From NCBI GenBank assembly GCA_027604005.1, contig JADGJT010000094.1, positions 1 to 64,000 on the forward strand: DNA of 64,000 nucleotides, in the 5' to 3' direction. A model generated the notes under the pieces. It was not told the origin of the DNA. It did no database searches and was given only the letters and a program-made list of their open reading frames with translations. This document shows positions 25,873 to 36,202 of this stretch, piece by piece. The DNA is from Dinochytrium kinnereticum. Its lineage: Eukaryota; Chytridiomycota; Chytridiomycetes; Chytridiales; Chytridiaceae. Made by a program: the position numbers and the translations under genes. The stretch's first letter is position 1. Each line of letters starts with the position of its first letter.

Positions 25873-26614
25873 ACAAGTTCTTACAATTTAACCCGCTTCT
25901 TTTTTATATATTTATTTGAACATTCTTGTGTGTCTATTATTGTAGGAACTGTATGACTTGTAATAAAAACAATATTGATGGATCAAAAGTTCCAAGGATT
26001 CCTTTATTCCTGTTGCGATAAGAAAGAAAAAAAGAAGAAAAAGTAGATACACAAATCCTACGCAGTATCAACAAAACCAAAACCCCGACACTTAACTTCT
26101 TTCAATTTTCTTTGTTGACAAAAGAGTGAGAGAAAGTTTAAGGTGAGGGGGCATGAGGCATATATATAGATATACAAGCTTAACTCAGCTCAAAAAAACC
26201 AGCAGTTGCCTACCATCAGGGGGGGAAAAAATGAAGGGAGGGGATAGGTCTCGGGAACCCAATCATCCATTCACCAGGGGGGGGAAGAGGGTTTTGTGGG
26301 GGTTTAAGGAAAGCTTTAAAATCCTCAAAAAACCATAAGCAAGAAAGCCGTCAAGAATAAACCTACACTGCTAAAAAATAAACAAAGGGGGAGCGGATAA
26401 AAAAAAAGATTCGAAAGCCACAGAATATAAGCATTGAAGTGAAAACAATAAACAGCTAAATAATAGCCAACTGGATGAAGAATCCATAACGTAGAGAAAG
26501 GGTTGCCTTTCGCTCACAAACCCCATCTAAAACAAAAAGAAAGGGATCTAATCAACGCATTAGCTACCTAGCGTAGCCAAGGCAGCAAAAGACAAAACAA
26601 AGCCTTTAACTCCC
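25873..26614. other. Convergent 3' intergenic region, HYDIN/TPS
   Basis: AT-rich, purine-biased spacer between the HYDIN stop and the trehalose synthase stop on the other strand. It holds an AATAAA at 25962-25967 (90 bases after HYDIN), A-rich runs and two G-runs near 26219 and 26278. I see no gene here. Confidence 0.6.
25962..25967 (+). terminator. Candidate polyadenylation signal of HYDIN
   Basis: AATAAA 90 bases downstream of the HYDIN stop codon, preceded by TG-rich sequence. Confidence 0.5.
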
Positions 26615-29600
26615 TCATTCTTCGGCCAAAAGCGTTATAAACTTCTCAACGTCTCTAACAGAGTCAACATAAAACGAGGCCTCGGTTTGTTTCTTCCCAA
26701 CCGTAGCAGTGTAACAACCTGCTCCAGCAACAGCCTGAGGATCCTGCTTGAAGTAATGGAAGATAGCCTCATCAGTTTGACCGTCTCCCATGCAGACGAC
26801 CGTAAGCTCTTCCGGTGGAATACCGAGGTCACGAAGAATAGCGCGCGCTGCGATGGACTTGTCAACGAGGGAGGGACGAAGTTCAACGGTTTTGGTGCCA
26901 AGTATGACCTAGATTAGTTCGAGTATATAGTTGCGGGATTAGTGATTCAATTCTTTTGAAGAGAGGATGGAAAGAAGACCAATGTAATAAGACAAGTGGA
27001 GGAGAGCGACCAAAAGACAAGGAATCCAATTCCTACCGAAACTGCCATATGACTCAGGATTTTCTCCAAATTAACCTGCAACTCCGCCGCCTGCCAACTC
27101 CCAAACTCCGGATCCGCCTGTCGATAGTTCCAAGTAATATTAACCTCCTTCTCCTCAATAAATGATCCAGGCGTCCTCTCTGTGTAGTGCTCAAACAGCG
27201 GCCGAATAATGTCTCTCCAGGAAGGATTGATATGATTGCTAAGCGCTAACCATCCATCCGAAGACCTTCGAGGATTACGTGAAAGCAGCGCATCACCCGC
27301 GGTCGATGAAGATCGGTTGGGAGTGGTTGCAGTTGATCCCGCGAGTGAGACGGCGCGGGTGTTGCTGCTCATGAGTCGTTCGCCGATAGAGTACGTGAGG
27401 GATCCAGGGGCATTCAGCGATGGACTGTGGGGGACGGGAGCGGCCGGGATGCCCTTGAAAGGGGCGTAGAATCCTGCTGGGGTATTGATAGGCATTGGGA
27501 TAGTCAAGGTAGCTGTGTGCTGTTCTTCGGGGACTTCCTCGTCAGATGGGGCCATCTTAGGTGGAAGTGTTGGACCAGATATGTCAGAATCAGGGGTTGG
27601 CGGGGAATCGAAGTCCCTAGGAAGCCTGAGTTCCTGGACCTCAGGTGGCGATCCCTCCGGGCCTAGTGCGCTTGCGATCGACGCATCGACAATATCTTCC
27701 TCCTCTACTTCAGACTCGTCGACCTCAACTGAGAGAACATTAACGAGCTTATCAGGATGACGGTAGAAGCATCCATGCTCAGATGATAAACCGATGCCAG
27801 TATCAAGAAACCAGCGATCAAGGTACTTCCGGGAGCGGCCAGATAGAATGTAAACGTAAAAGTCCTTGCGAGAAGCGAGTTTCTTTAGAATGCTCTTCAA
27901 GACAGAGGTTGGCTGAGCGAATTCAGGAAGCTTGTGCGAGTTTGTCAAGGTTCCGTCATAGTCAAGGAAGATAACCTAGGTAAAGCGATAAAAAACTATG
28001 TTTAGAACAAAGATTCGTGCGAGCGTTTCTGGCAAAATACCTTCTTAGTGTTGGAGCTCTTTAACTCTTCCACAACCTTCTCGACTGGAAATCGAATCAG
28101 CTTGGTCGGATCGTACTCCTTAGTTACCCTCTGTCACAAGAAAACAAACAAACAAACAAAAAAAAAGATTGAGTGACATAGCAGTATGAGAAATGAACAT
28201 GACAAGCAAGAAATAAGCCAACAACATTGCATATAAGAAACACACCTGAAGCTCTCGGACAAACGTCAACCCCCAATGAGCAGCAGTATATTTCATAATG
28301 TACCTAAAGATCTTATCATGGTTTGCAATGCGGTTCTCAGACGACATGATAACGGCATCGTGAATAGCATGTGAAAGATCTTCCGAGTTCCACGGATTCA
28401 CGATAATAGCCCCATTCAAAGACTGGGCTGCACCAGCAAACTCGCTGAGAATAAGAACTCCATTTTTGTTCTTTTGCGAAGCGACGTATTCGTATGAAAC
28501 CTGTTCGAGGAAAAGGTGTAAGAAAAACCAAGCTAAACTCTACAAAGTAATTACCAAGTTCATTCCATCACGTGTGCTGGTGACAAGGCAAGCATCTCCA
28601 ATCGCGTATAGGGACACAAGTTCATCAAAGTTGACACTCTTGTGCAAAAAGTGGATAGGCGTGAACTCAATCGTCCCAAACCTTCCATTAATCCTCCCAA
28701 CAAGACTATTAACTGTATCCTGAAGCTGTTTATATTCCTCGACGTCTTGGCGTGAAGGAACGGCCACTTGGATTAGGACAACCTTTCCAACCCATTCTGG
28801 ATGCTCCTCAAGGAATTGCTCGAAGGCATAAAGCTTTTGAGGAACTCCCTTGATATAATCAAGACGATCCACTCCCACAAGAACCTTGCAGCCCTTGAAG
28901 CGCTCCTCGAGGAAACTGATGCGGTTTTGAATAGATGGCTTGCTTAGGCCCTGTAAGTGTTCAACTTGTTAGTTCAATCGCCTAGAATGCTAATGTCTTT
29001 TATCGATGTTTTACCTCAATGAACTGAGCAGGATCGATGCCAATCGGGAAGGTTCCAACATGGACCATTCTTCCCTCGAACTCCACACCATTGGGATTAC
29101 TCTGAAGTCCAAGGATACGAGTACAGCTCGACAAAAAGTGTCTGGCATAATCATAAGTATGGAACCCGATCAAATCACTGTGAAGGACACCCAAAAGTAT
29201 CTGTTTCCTAACCGGAAGAATGCGATAAATTTCGGATGACGGGAAAGGCGTGTGCAAGAAGAATCCAATCTTCACATTGGGCATCCTGCTGCCAAGACGC
29301 TCCTTAAGAAGGGCTGGGAGAAGCATGAGGTGATAGTCATGTACCCAAATCAGATCTCCATCCTTGACGACTTTGCTGAGAGCTTCAGCAAAAGCTACAT
29401 TGGCCTGCTGATAGGCTTCCCAATGGTCTTCGTCAAAGGTGATCTCTCCTGGGTGGTAATGAAAAAGCGGCCAAAGGATACTATCATTGGAAAAACAAAC
29501 ATTAGCAACATGAAGAATATACGCAGGCCAAGTTATCAAATTTCTTCATGCAATAATACCTGTTGGAGAATCCGTTGTAGTGCATGTCAGCTGTTTGATC

Positions 29601-30119
29601 TGAGATAAACACCGGGACGGCTGAGTACTCTGAGGAAAGCTGCTCACAAAGACTAGGACGCTCCTGCTCAGCAATCTCCAATCCAGGCCATCCAAACCAA
29701 GTGAAGGACATATTCTTCTTAAGCCCAGACAAAGCGGAGACCAAACCACCAGAGCTCATGGAGAGCTTCCATTGGTTCGCTTCAGTGGTCCTCTTGATGG
29801 TGATAGGAAGACGATTGGATACCACTAAGAGACGGCCAGTGGGAAGCTCCTGGGGCTGTTCAACGGCCACATCAGGCGATGGTTCTGGTATGGAGATGCT
29901 GAGAGGTACGACGGGAGCGGCGGAAGGTTGAGCAACATGGACAGGCTCAGCGGCAGGAGAGATAGTGGCCGAATCTGTAAGAGAAACTGCCACCCCCAAT
30001 GATGCGCCTTGGGATGCCTTGCTTTGTGCAGAAGCTGTCCTCTTGCGATGAAGGTTTGGACGCAGCCATGCAGTAATGTTGCCAAAGACGTTATTGCCGC
30101 TGCTCTTCTTTCCGGGCAT
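26615..30119 (-). CDS. Bifunctional trehalose-6-phosphate synthase/phosphatase
   Basis: Seven exons on the minus strand (30119-29560, 29480-29015, 28950-28555, 28500-28246, 28130-28041, 27975-27037, 26908-26615) give exactly 999 residues. Residues 1-90 are Ser/Ala/Pro-rich and probably disordered. The GT20 synthase domain (about 95-570) keeps the full Tps1 signature: MSSGGLVSAL, WFGWPG, HYNGFSNSILWPLFHYH, WVHDYHLMLLP, FLHTPFPSSEIYR, GVDRLDYIKGVPQKL, STRDGMNLVSYEY, LSEFAGAAQSLNGA. A HAD-type phosphatase domain follows, with FLDYDGTLT (nucleophile DxDxT), ILSGRSR and GDGQTDEAIF, interrupted in its cap by about 150 low-complexity residues. Both active sites look intact, so one chain could convert UDP-glucose plus glucose-6-phosphate to trehalose-6-phosphate and then to trehalose. 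Most ascomycetes split this between Tps1 and Tps2. A Tps2-like scaffold role is less likely because the synthase residues are kept. Confidence 0.9.
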
Positions 30120-31021
30120 AGTTATTGCAGTACGTTACTTGCGATGGGAGAGAACGGGTGGTTTGATGACGTGTTTGTATGGGAATAACCTGGATGTGTT
30201 GTTTGTGGAAAAGATAGCGTGGGAAGCAGAAAAAAGAGGCTTTGTGAGCCGCATCAGTTTATCAGAGTTGCATGTGGAAGAAGGAGCTCTTGGGCTGCTA
30301 AGGAGTGTTTCATGGCGGCATGCATTGGCATGGAGCAGGCAGAACAGGCATTCAATTACTTACTCTCTTTTTTGATGGGTGATAGAAAAGTTACGGCGTT
30401 GCAGGACGGAGCAGGGCAAGTTGGTTACAGGACAGCAAAGGTGAAACTGTACACGTTATTCAGTATTCAGAATAGGTAAATGTAATTGTCACTTTTCATA
30501 CGATTGGCTGAATCTAAATTCCTCCTTAAATGAGAACTCCTCAGTGCACTCACTGCTCTCCACCACCCATCTGCTTCTGTAAGCACCACCACCGTTTCTT
30601 CCTTCCTTCACCTGCTACCAACGCATGGATAACGCATGCTGCGTGAACGACGCGATGCAAGCGTCGAGATGTTGTTAATGAGGAGGATATAGCTCTCTCT
30701 GTTTGAATGCAGCAGGCATACATCGTCCACCTCAAATCCTTATCACAACCCATCTGTGGTCAAGCAGTTTTTCCGGCTTACCGCTGCTTGCTTGTTCTTG
30801 CGGCCGCCCACTCATATCTTCCTCTTTTTCACACTCCGACATTTCTGGTCGTATGCTGGGCTGGGCTTTCGTCCATAGGTTGTATTTTAATTCGCACCTG
30901 CCCTACCCACACTCGTGAGCGTGGCTTGAGAAGGGAACAACTGTCTGCCACCAAAATAAATCAGTTATTTGTACAACGTTTAAAAATTCAAAGATTGGTT
31001 GCACGAGAGATATTTGAGAAT
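30120..31021. other. Divergent intergenic region, TPS / NEPRO-like
   Basis: About 900 bases between two divergent starts, presumably carrying both promoters. The plus-strand frame is open upstream of the NEPRO-like start from about 30707, but that stretch shows no conserved sequence and no leader. No RNA gene or clear regulatory box was recognised. Confidence 0.4.
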
Positions 31022-33319
31022 ATGGAAATGGCACTGTGGAATAAGCGCTCGCTAGCACATCTGGCCATACCTCTTCCCAAAGACCAGCCTGTATGTGATC
31101 AATACCTTCAAGACTAAATTCAGCGTCCATACTGTGCTTACTTTCAATGCTTGCAGACAGAAAAGTCCGGACCGTCCACACCACCTTCAACTACACCAAT
31201 CTCAACTCAACAACACAATGCCGCTTCTGACATCTTTCGATCCATTCATTATTTCCGCCGCCACTTTTTCCGAAAAGAGTTCTCGGCCGAGAGAATGACC
31301 CTGAGTAGACTTCATTACAAAAGCAAAAACCAGCATCGAGGATCAATGCATTTAAGGAAAATGGAGGAGGTAATATCCGTTTAAAAAAGTATTTTCTTGC
31401 TTTATTACCACACTTTGGTTTTCTGTTTACCGTTTGTTTAAGGTGAAAAGGATTTTGAACCGGTTTGATGATCTCAACCTTGAAACATCATTAGATGAGA
31501 TGCTGTCTTTCATGAGTCCATCCACGTAAGTCCACAGAAAATATCTGGTTATTGAAATCACATTAAACCACTATTTTATTTCAATGGCTACTTTACTTAG
31601 AACTGGAAGCAAAAAGGCGATAAAAAAAGCCTCTGTGGGAACCGGAACCTTTGTTTTACCTCCATTTGAGCTGGCTGGACTCATTTTGACCAGAATGGTT
31701 GGCGCTTATGCTTTACTCGATAAGGTATTTTCTGAACAGTTGGGTGTTTACCGTTGCTTATTTTTTCCTTTCAAATTCTTGATGACTATCTAAGCTAATG
31801 AACGTGCTAGAGAGTTCATATAGGTAGGATAGAGTAACTCATATTGCTCTTTATCTTCCCACCCTCATGAAAATGCATGCCTACATATTTAACTTAAATT
31901 GCTCGACTGGAATTAAATGCGTGTTTTTTTTCTGTCTCCAGCCAGTTTCGAGCCCTCGTTGGGCAAACATATTTTATGCCGTTAGCCCTTGCCGCTATGG
32001 GGATAATGGCTCGGCAGTGGATTCTTGCCAAAAAAATGAAATCAGATCTCGAGGCTGCCTTCAAATCCCTTCGATGGAATCTACAGGACTTTCCCGTGGG
32101 TATATTTTGCTGTTTTTTATCTCTAATTTTGTTTCCGATGGTGTAAGGTGTAATTACTAAATCTGTGTTTAAGCGTTTGGGAAATGTGCTGGAGGTTCCC
32201 GACTATGCTTTGATTTTACCAGAATCCATAGAGTTAAGCATAAATGTGGTAAATACCGGGCCTTTGGGGAAAGAATTGAGGTTAGAACTAAACTTCTCTT
32301 TTCCCTTTCCCACTCCCTACTTTTTTGAACATTTGGAAAGGAAAAGTAATTGAGTGAGTACTAAATATTATGTATGCAATAGAGACGACATTGGCGATAT
32401 AACTTTCGATGACCCATATGCCGATCCATACTCATCCACAATTCCAATTGAATCCTCCCTGAAAGCCGCAGATTCGACTTCTTTTGATCCTGACAATGCA
32501 GATTCTTTCCCACCAATATCCATCACTACAAGCAAGAATGACGACAGTTACGGCAGCTCTTTGCCGCTGGACTTAAACACAAAATCCGACCGTTCGACAG
32601 AAAAAGAGGACGACGCGATAGGTCTTAGCGACCAGTTTGATGTTGCAGAGGACTTCTGGAAGGGCATTGGAGAACGAAGTACGGAACAGGATAAGGATAC
32701 AGGGAATCTTAGGAATGTTGTTGTTAAGAAAAAGAGGAAAGTGGGACAAACAGCTGAACTCGACGAGATCTCACGCTCACGTAAAGAACGCATTGCCGCA
32801 GGATATGGTATTTCAAAGAACACGGCGCTAGATTCGAGAAAGAGTGGAAAGAGTTTTGTCATGGATCGCGTATACTCTAGTTTCACAGACGTGCACATGC
32901 AGAAAGGAAAGTCTGCTTCGAAGTCTGTGGAAGGAAAGCCTGATTCAGTTATCACATCAAGCGAGGGTTTGAAGAAGAAAGAGAAACAAGCTTCCTCAAA
33001 TTCCTCGACGATAAACTCGGCACCGAATTCTTCTGCCACGGCTATGCCCGCTGTTGCATTTAAAAGTGGGAACAAACGGCCAGCAGCAGCAGAGGACAGA
33101 CATATTGACGATGTCTTAGGAGCGGTGGCATCCACTAAACCACCAGTTGCAAAGGCGGGAAGGACAGCAGCGGCCGACACAAAGAAGCGCATGACAGCAG
33201 CCAGTGGCCAGGCATCCGACAAGCGCGTCGCTGACGAAGGGGCGTTTGACCTCGACCAGCTGTTCGCGCGCGCAGGCGTCGAGGCCAAGCCAAGCACCAT
33301 CAAGAAGAAGCGAAAGTAG
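31022..33319 (+). CDS. NEPRO/Rmp1-like nucleolar protein
   Basis: Seven exons (31022-31090, 31157-31369, 31443-31525, 31601-31724, 31946-32099, 32148-32280, 32383-33319) give about 570 residues. The N-terminal half follows the pattern of human nucleolus and neural progenitor protein (NEPRO): a WNK...LAIP start, NQHRGSMHLRKMEEVKRIL, NLETSLDEML, then helices FELAGLILTRMVGAYALLDK and FRALVGQTYFMPLALAAMG. The C-terminal half is low-complexity, Lys/Ser-rich and ends with an acidic-hydrophobic FDLDQLFARAG motif followed by KKKRK, comparable to DIDDIFALMG at the end of NEPRO. NEPRO is thought to correspond to the yeast RNase MRP subunit Rmp1, so a role in pre-rRNA processing is inferred. Start chosen at the Met nearest the conserved WN motif; the frame is open upstream. 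At the fifth exon the second of two adjacent AGs (31945) keeps phase. Confidence 0.6.
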
Positions 33320-33682
33320 AAAGAGAGGGTAGTATAAACCAATGATGTTGGGTTTTTTGGCAAAACATGATTGGCTGCGGGCGTTCTGCCTGCCCGTAGA
33401 AACTCTGTCGTGTCCTCGCGATCAACTCACTGCTCAGAAGCTGCAGAGCGCCAGCAACGCATCAGCAACGGCCTCTTCTTTGTTCGCATCCCATCGTCCT
33501 CAGACGTCCATCTGTCTCATAGCCAAACACCGCTCCAGCCAGCAGCTGCGCCCATCTCGGCAGAAAAAGCTCGCGCACCAAACGTCTGTGGTTCGTATAA
33601 ACTGCTTTTCGAAATGATTCCCACCATCAACGGCTCAGCTCACCACCACACACACACCACCCCCTCACAACGTCACAGCACC
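33320..33682 (+). other. Upstream region of the HERPUD-like gene
   Basis: About 360 bases after the NEPRO-like stop. The HERPUD frame is open through it, with an in-frame ATG at 33614 that would add 23 His/Thr-rich residues. The 33683 ATG has the stronger CACCATGG context. Likely promoter and leader. Confidence 0.4.
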
Positions 33683-35473
33683 ATGGCCGATCAACCCATG
33701 CACCTCTCATCCTCCTCCTCACGGGCGGCCGGGAACACTCCTCTCGCCGCAGAGAATCTCGTTAGACCGCCATCAGCTCTGCACCATCAGCAATCCTCAT
33801 CTCCCTCTTCCCCGTCCACCATCATCCCACCGTCTCACGGTGGTCATGCGAATCTGCTCACGATCCATGTAAAGTGCCCAACTCTTCCGGACTTGGCTTT
33901 TTCGGTGCATTGCGCCAAGGGAGGGGTGTTGGGGGACGGAGAGGTGGCTGCTACTGGAGGTGGGAGGGTTTTGGGGGTTGCTGCTACTGTGGCCGATTTG
34001 AAGCTTGCATTGCAGGAGAGCTATCCTTTGGCTCCTAAAGTTGATGATCAGCGACTTATCTTTGCTGGGAGCTTGCTGGCGGATCATCAGCCATTGCTAT
34101 CGCATGTTTTCAGAAAGGTGAGTTGATGATATGATTGTTTTTTAGTTTATACATAACTCTGTCCGTCCTCTTTATTTTATGGGGGATGATTGTGGTTTTT
34201 GTTGCCGATCTAATCTTCTTGACATTGACCTGTGCTTCGTCCTGAACAGAGCGATCTATCTGCACCACAAACCGTGCACCTAGTCGTCAAAAACGCTGTT
34301 GTGACCACGCAGACCGACTCAAAGCATGCAAAAGCCACCCCTACCGTCAAGTTTGAGGACCCCTCTGGTCTTCGACATCGCTTCTCGTCCAACGCCACTC
34401 TTTCGGCCTCACTGCCACAGTCTTCCAACGATCTCGGTAACGAGCCGTCCATGACATCCCCCATTGCACCTTTCAATCCTTCTCCTTCAGCAAGTTTCGG
34501 TGAAAATTCCGCGGTTCCAATGATGGATGCTGCTATGCAGAGCCAGTTGGCTGTCATGATGGCTGGGCATCAATTTGCCATTCAGAATGGCCTTCCTCCG
34601 CCTATTCAAGTTGTCATGATCAAGTGAGTGACATGTTGAATTTGTTTTCCATCAGTAAGGTAGTTATGGCAGTTAAAGTCTAACAGCAATCCTTCGTCTT
34701 TTAGCGGAATGCCTTATGTACTTCAGCTCAACCCGAATGCTGTCTCACTTCCTGGACTCTATTCTAATGCTCCGGGGTCTCAACCTAACCCGGCAACCAC
34801 ATCCGCACCGCCACCCGTCCCCATTCCCCAAGATCCTCAGCCACAACCACAACTACCAGCAGCGGCTGCTCCAGCCCCCGCTCCGCTCGCCCCTGTCGCT
34901 CCCGCGGCCCCTGTCAACAATGCCGTCGGAGGCGGCGCGGCTGGCATTGGAGGTGGTTTCGCTGGCTTCATGCAACAAGAGAACCCTGACGATGAATTTG
35001 GCGATCTGGGCCGAAACGAGCCGCAAAATCCCATTTGGCTTCTCATGAAGTTGACGTTTGTGGTTTGGATGTTTTCTCACAATGCCAGCCCTACTCGATT
35101 TGTCATCTTGAATTTGGTGGCTTTTGTCATCTTTTTTGTTCAGATGGGATGGGTGCAGGGGGTTTGGCCTTTTAGGAATCGGGCACAGGCTCCTCAACCA
35201 GGGGTGGGTGGTGAGGGGCTCGCAGCGCCTTTATTAGGAGAGCAGCAGAATATTGCGGAGAATAATGGTGAAATTGTGGAGGGTGCTCCGGTTGCTCCGG
35301 TTGCAGATGCAGCGGCCGTTGGTGGTGCTCCTACTATTCCTGCTAATGAGGGAGATGCTCCGGTTGTTGCACCGGCAGTGCCGAGAATCCAGTTGACCTT
35401 GTGGCAGGAGGTAACAATGATGGTAACAACATTTTTCACGAGCTTGATTCCCGAGCAGAATGAAGTCATTTGA
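33683..35473 (+). CDS. HERPUD-like ubiquitin-domain ER membrane protein
   Basis: Three exons (33683-34117, 34250-34623, 34705-35473) give about 525 residues. An N-terminal Ser/Pro-rich tail leads into a ubiquitin-like domain (about 55-160: LTIHVKCPTLPDLAF, VADLKLALQESYP, QRLIFAGSLLADHQPL, TVHLVVK), carrying a Gly-rich insertion. A Met/Gln/Pro/Ala-rich linker follows, then a hydrophobic hairpin near residues 382-425 (LLMKLTFVVWMF, RFVILNLVAFVIFFVQMGWV, VWPFRNR). The chain closes with an acidic/Pro tail ending VTTFFTSLIPE. The order UBL, linker, membrane hairpin and the FF(T/S)SL-PE ending is that of Herp/HERPUD proteins, which attach to the HRD1 complex and promote ER-associated degradation. 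Fungal Dsc-type or Usa1-like proteins are alternatives, though the C-terminal motif favours HERPUD. The start is a strong Kozak ATG. Confidence 0.7.
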
Positions 35474-36202
35474 AGGGAAAGAAACAACTCTCCTTATGCT
35501 GGGCATTTTTCTCTTCATTCATTTCACCCAGGGAGGAGGTAAATTGTTTGGGATACCTATCCTAGAGTTGTCTTTTTCACTGTCTTATGACTTCTTATTC
35601 ATTTGTTGTTGTTTGTTTTTTTTGTTGGTTTTTTTTTGTTGTTTTTTTGCTTGGCTTTCTTACCTCCTCAATTTTTGTCTTTTTCTGCACGGTTTCTTTT
35701 TGCTATTGTACACATTCTGATATTTTGCCCCCCCTTTTTCTTTCTTTTTCTCTTCCTCATTGTCTCCTCTTCCTTTTTTCTTTTTTTTTTTTTTGGTCTG
35801 CTCTGCTTGATGGATGATGATATTGGATCTGATTGTTGTCTTTGTACATTGGTTTTTTCCCCAAGGGCTGAATAAAGAGCAGCGATGAGGTGTCAATGTT
35901 TGTCGCATGGGGTGTACGGTTAGTGTGATTGAAGGATGTGTTTTTGGCCTTAATTCGTGGCCGAGGAAAGATATTATTTCGAAACCAAGAGGAGAGTTTG
36001 AAATGCCTATGAAGGTTTCAGCTGCTTCTGTATCGATTTGTTTCCACGTTTTATGGATATAATAATTTTTGGGAATCTGCTGTAGGAGAGGATTCGAGAA
36101 AATGGTAATACTCGAAATAAATACAGGGTTCCCAAAAACCTGATAACGGAAAGAAAGAGCGAGACGGGTAGCGACAGAATCAGAGGGTTTTAATTAAAGG
36201 CT
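35474..36202. other. Convergent 3' intergenic region, HERPUD-like / LINS
   Basis: Strongly T/C-rich between about 35580 and 35800 (long pyrimidine runs), with an AATAAA at 35871-35876. Short open frames in it consist only of Phe/Leu or Lys runs from the pyrimidine tract. No gene seen. Confidence 0.6.
35871..35876 (+). terminator. Candidate polyadenylation signal of the HERPUD-like gene
   Basis: AATAAA about 400 bases after the stop, just after the long pyrimidine tract; the only canonical hexamer I found between this stop and the convergent gene. Confidence 0.35.

Noticed and set aside
26210..26290. G-runs as a G-quadruplex
   Set aside because: Only two long G-runs about 60 bases apart; not the four closely spaced runs required.
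26635..26901. 88-codon minus-strand frame at the end of the trehalose gene
   Set aside because: Wrong frame; the spliced phosphatase frame over the same bases gives GDGQTDEAIF and a good ending.
32548..33363. 271-codon minus-strand frame
   Set aside because: Antisense to the low-complexity last exon of the NEPRO-like gene; no conserved features.
35580..35800. Long T/C tract as a possible coding or CRISPR-like repeat
   Set aside because: Irregular pyrimidine-rich sequence without repeat-spacer periodicity; the genome is eukaryotic.
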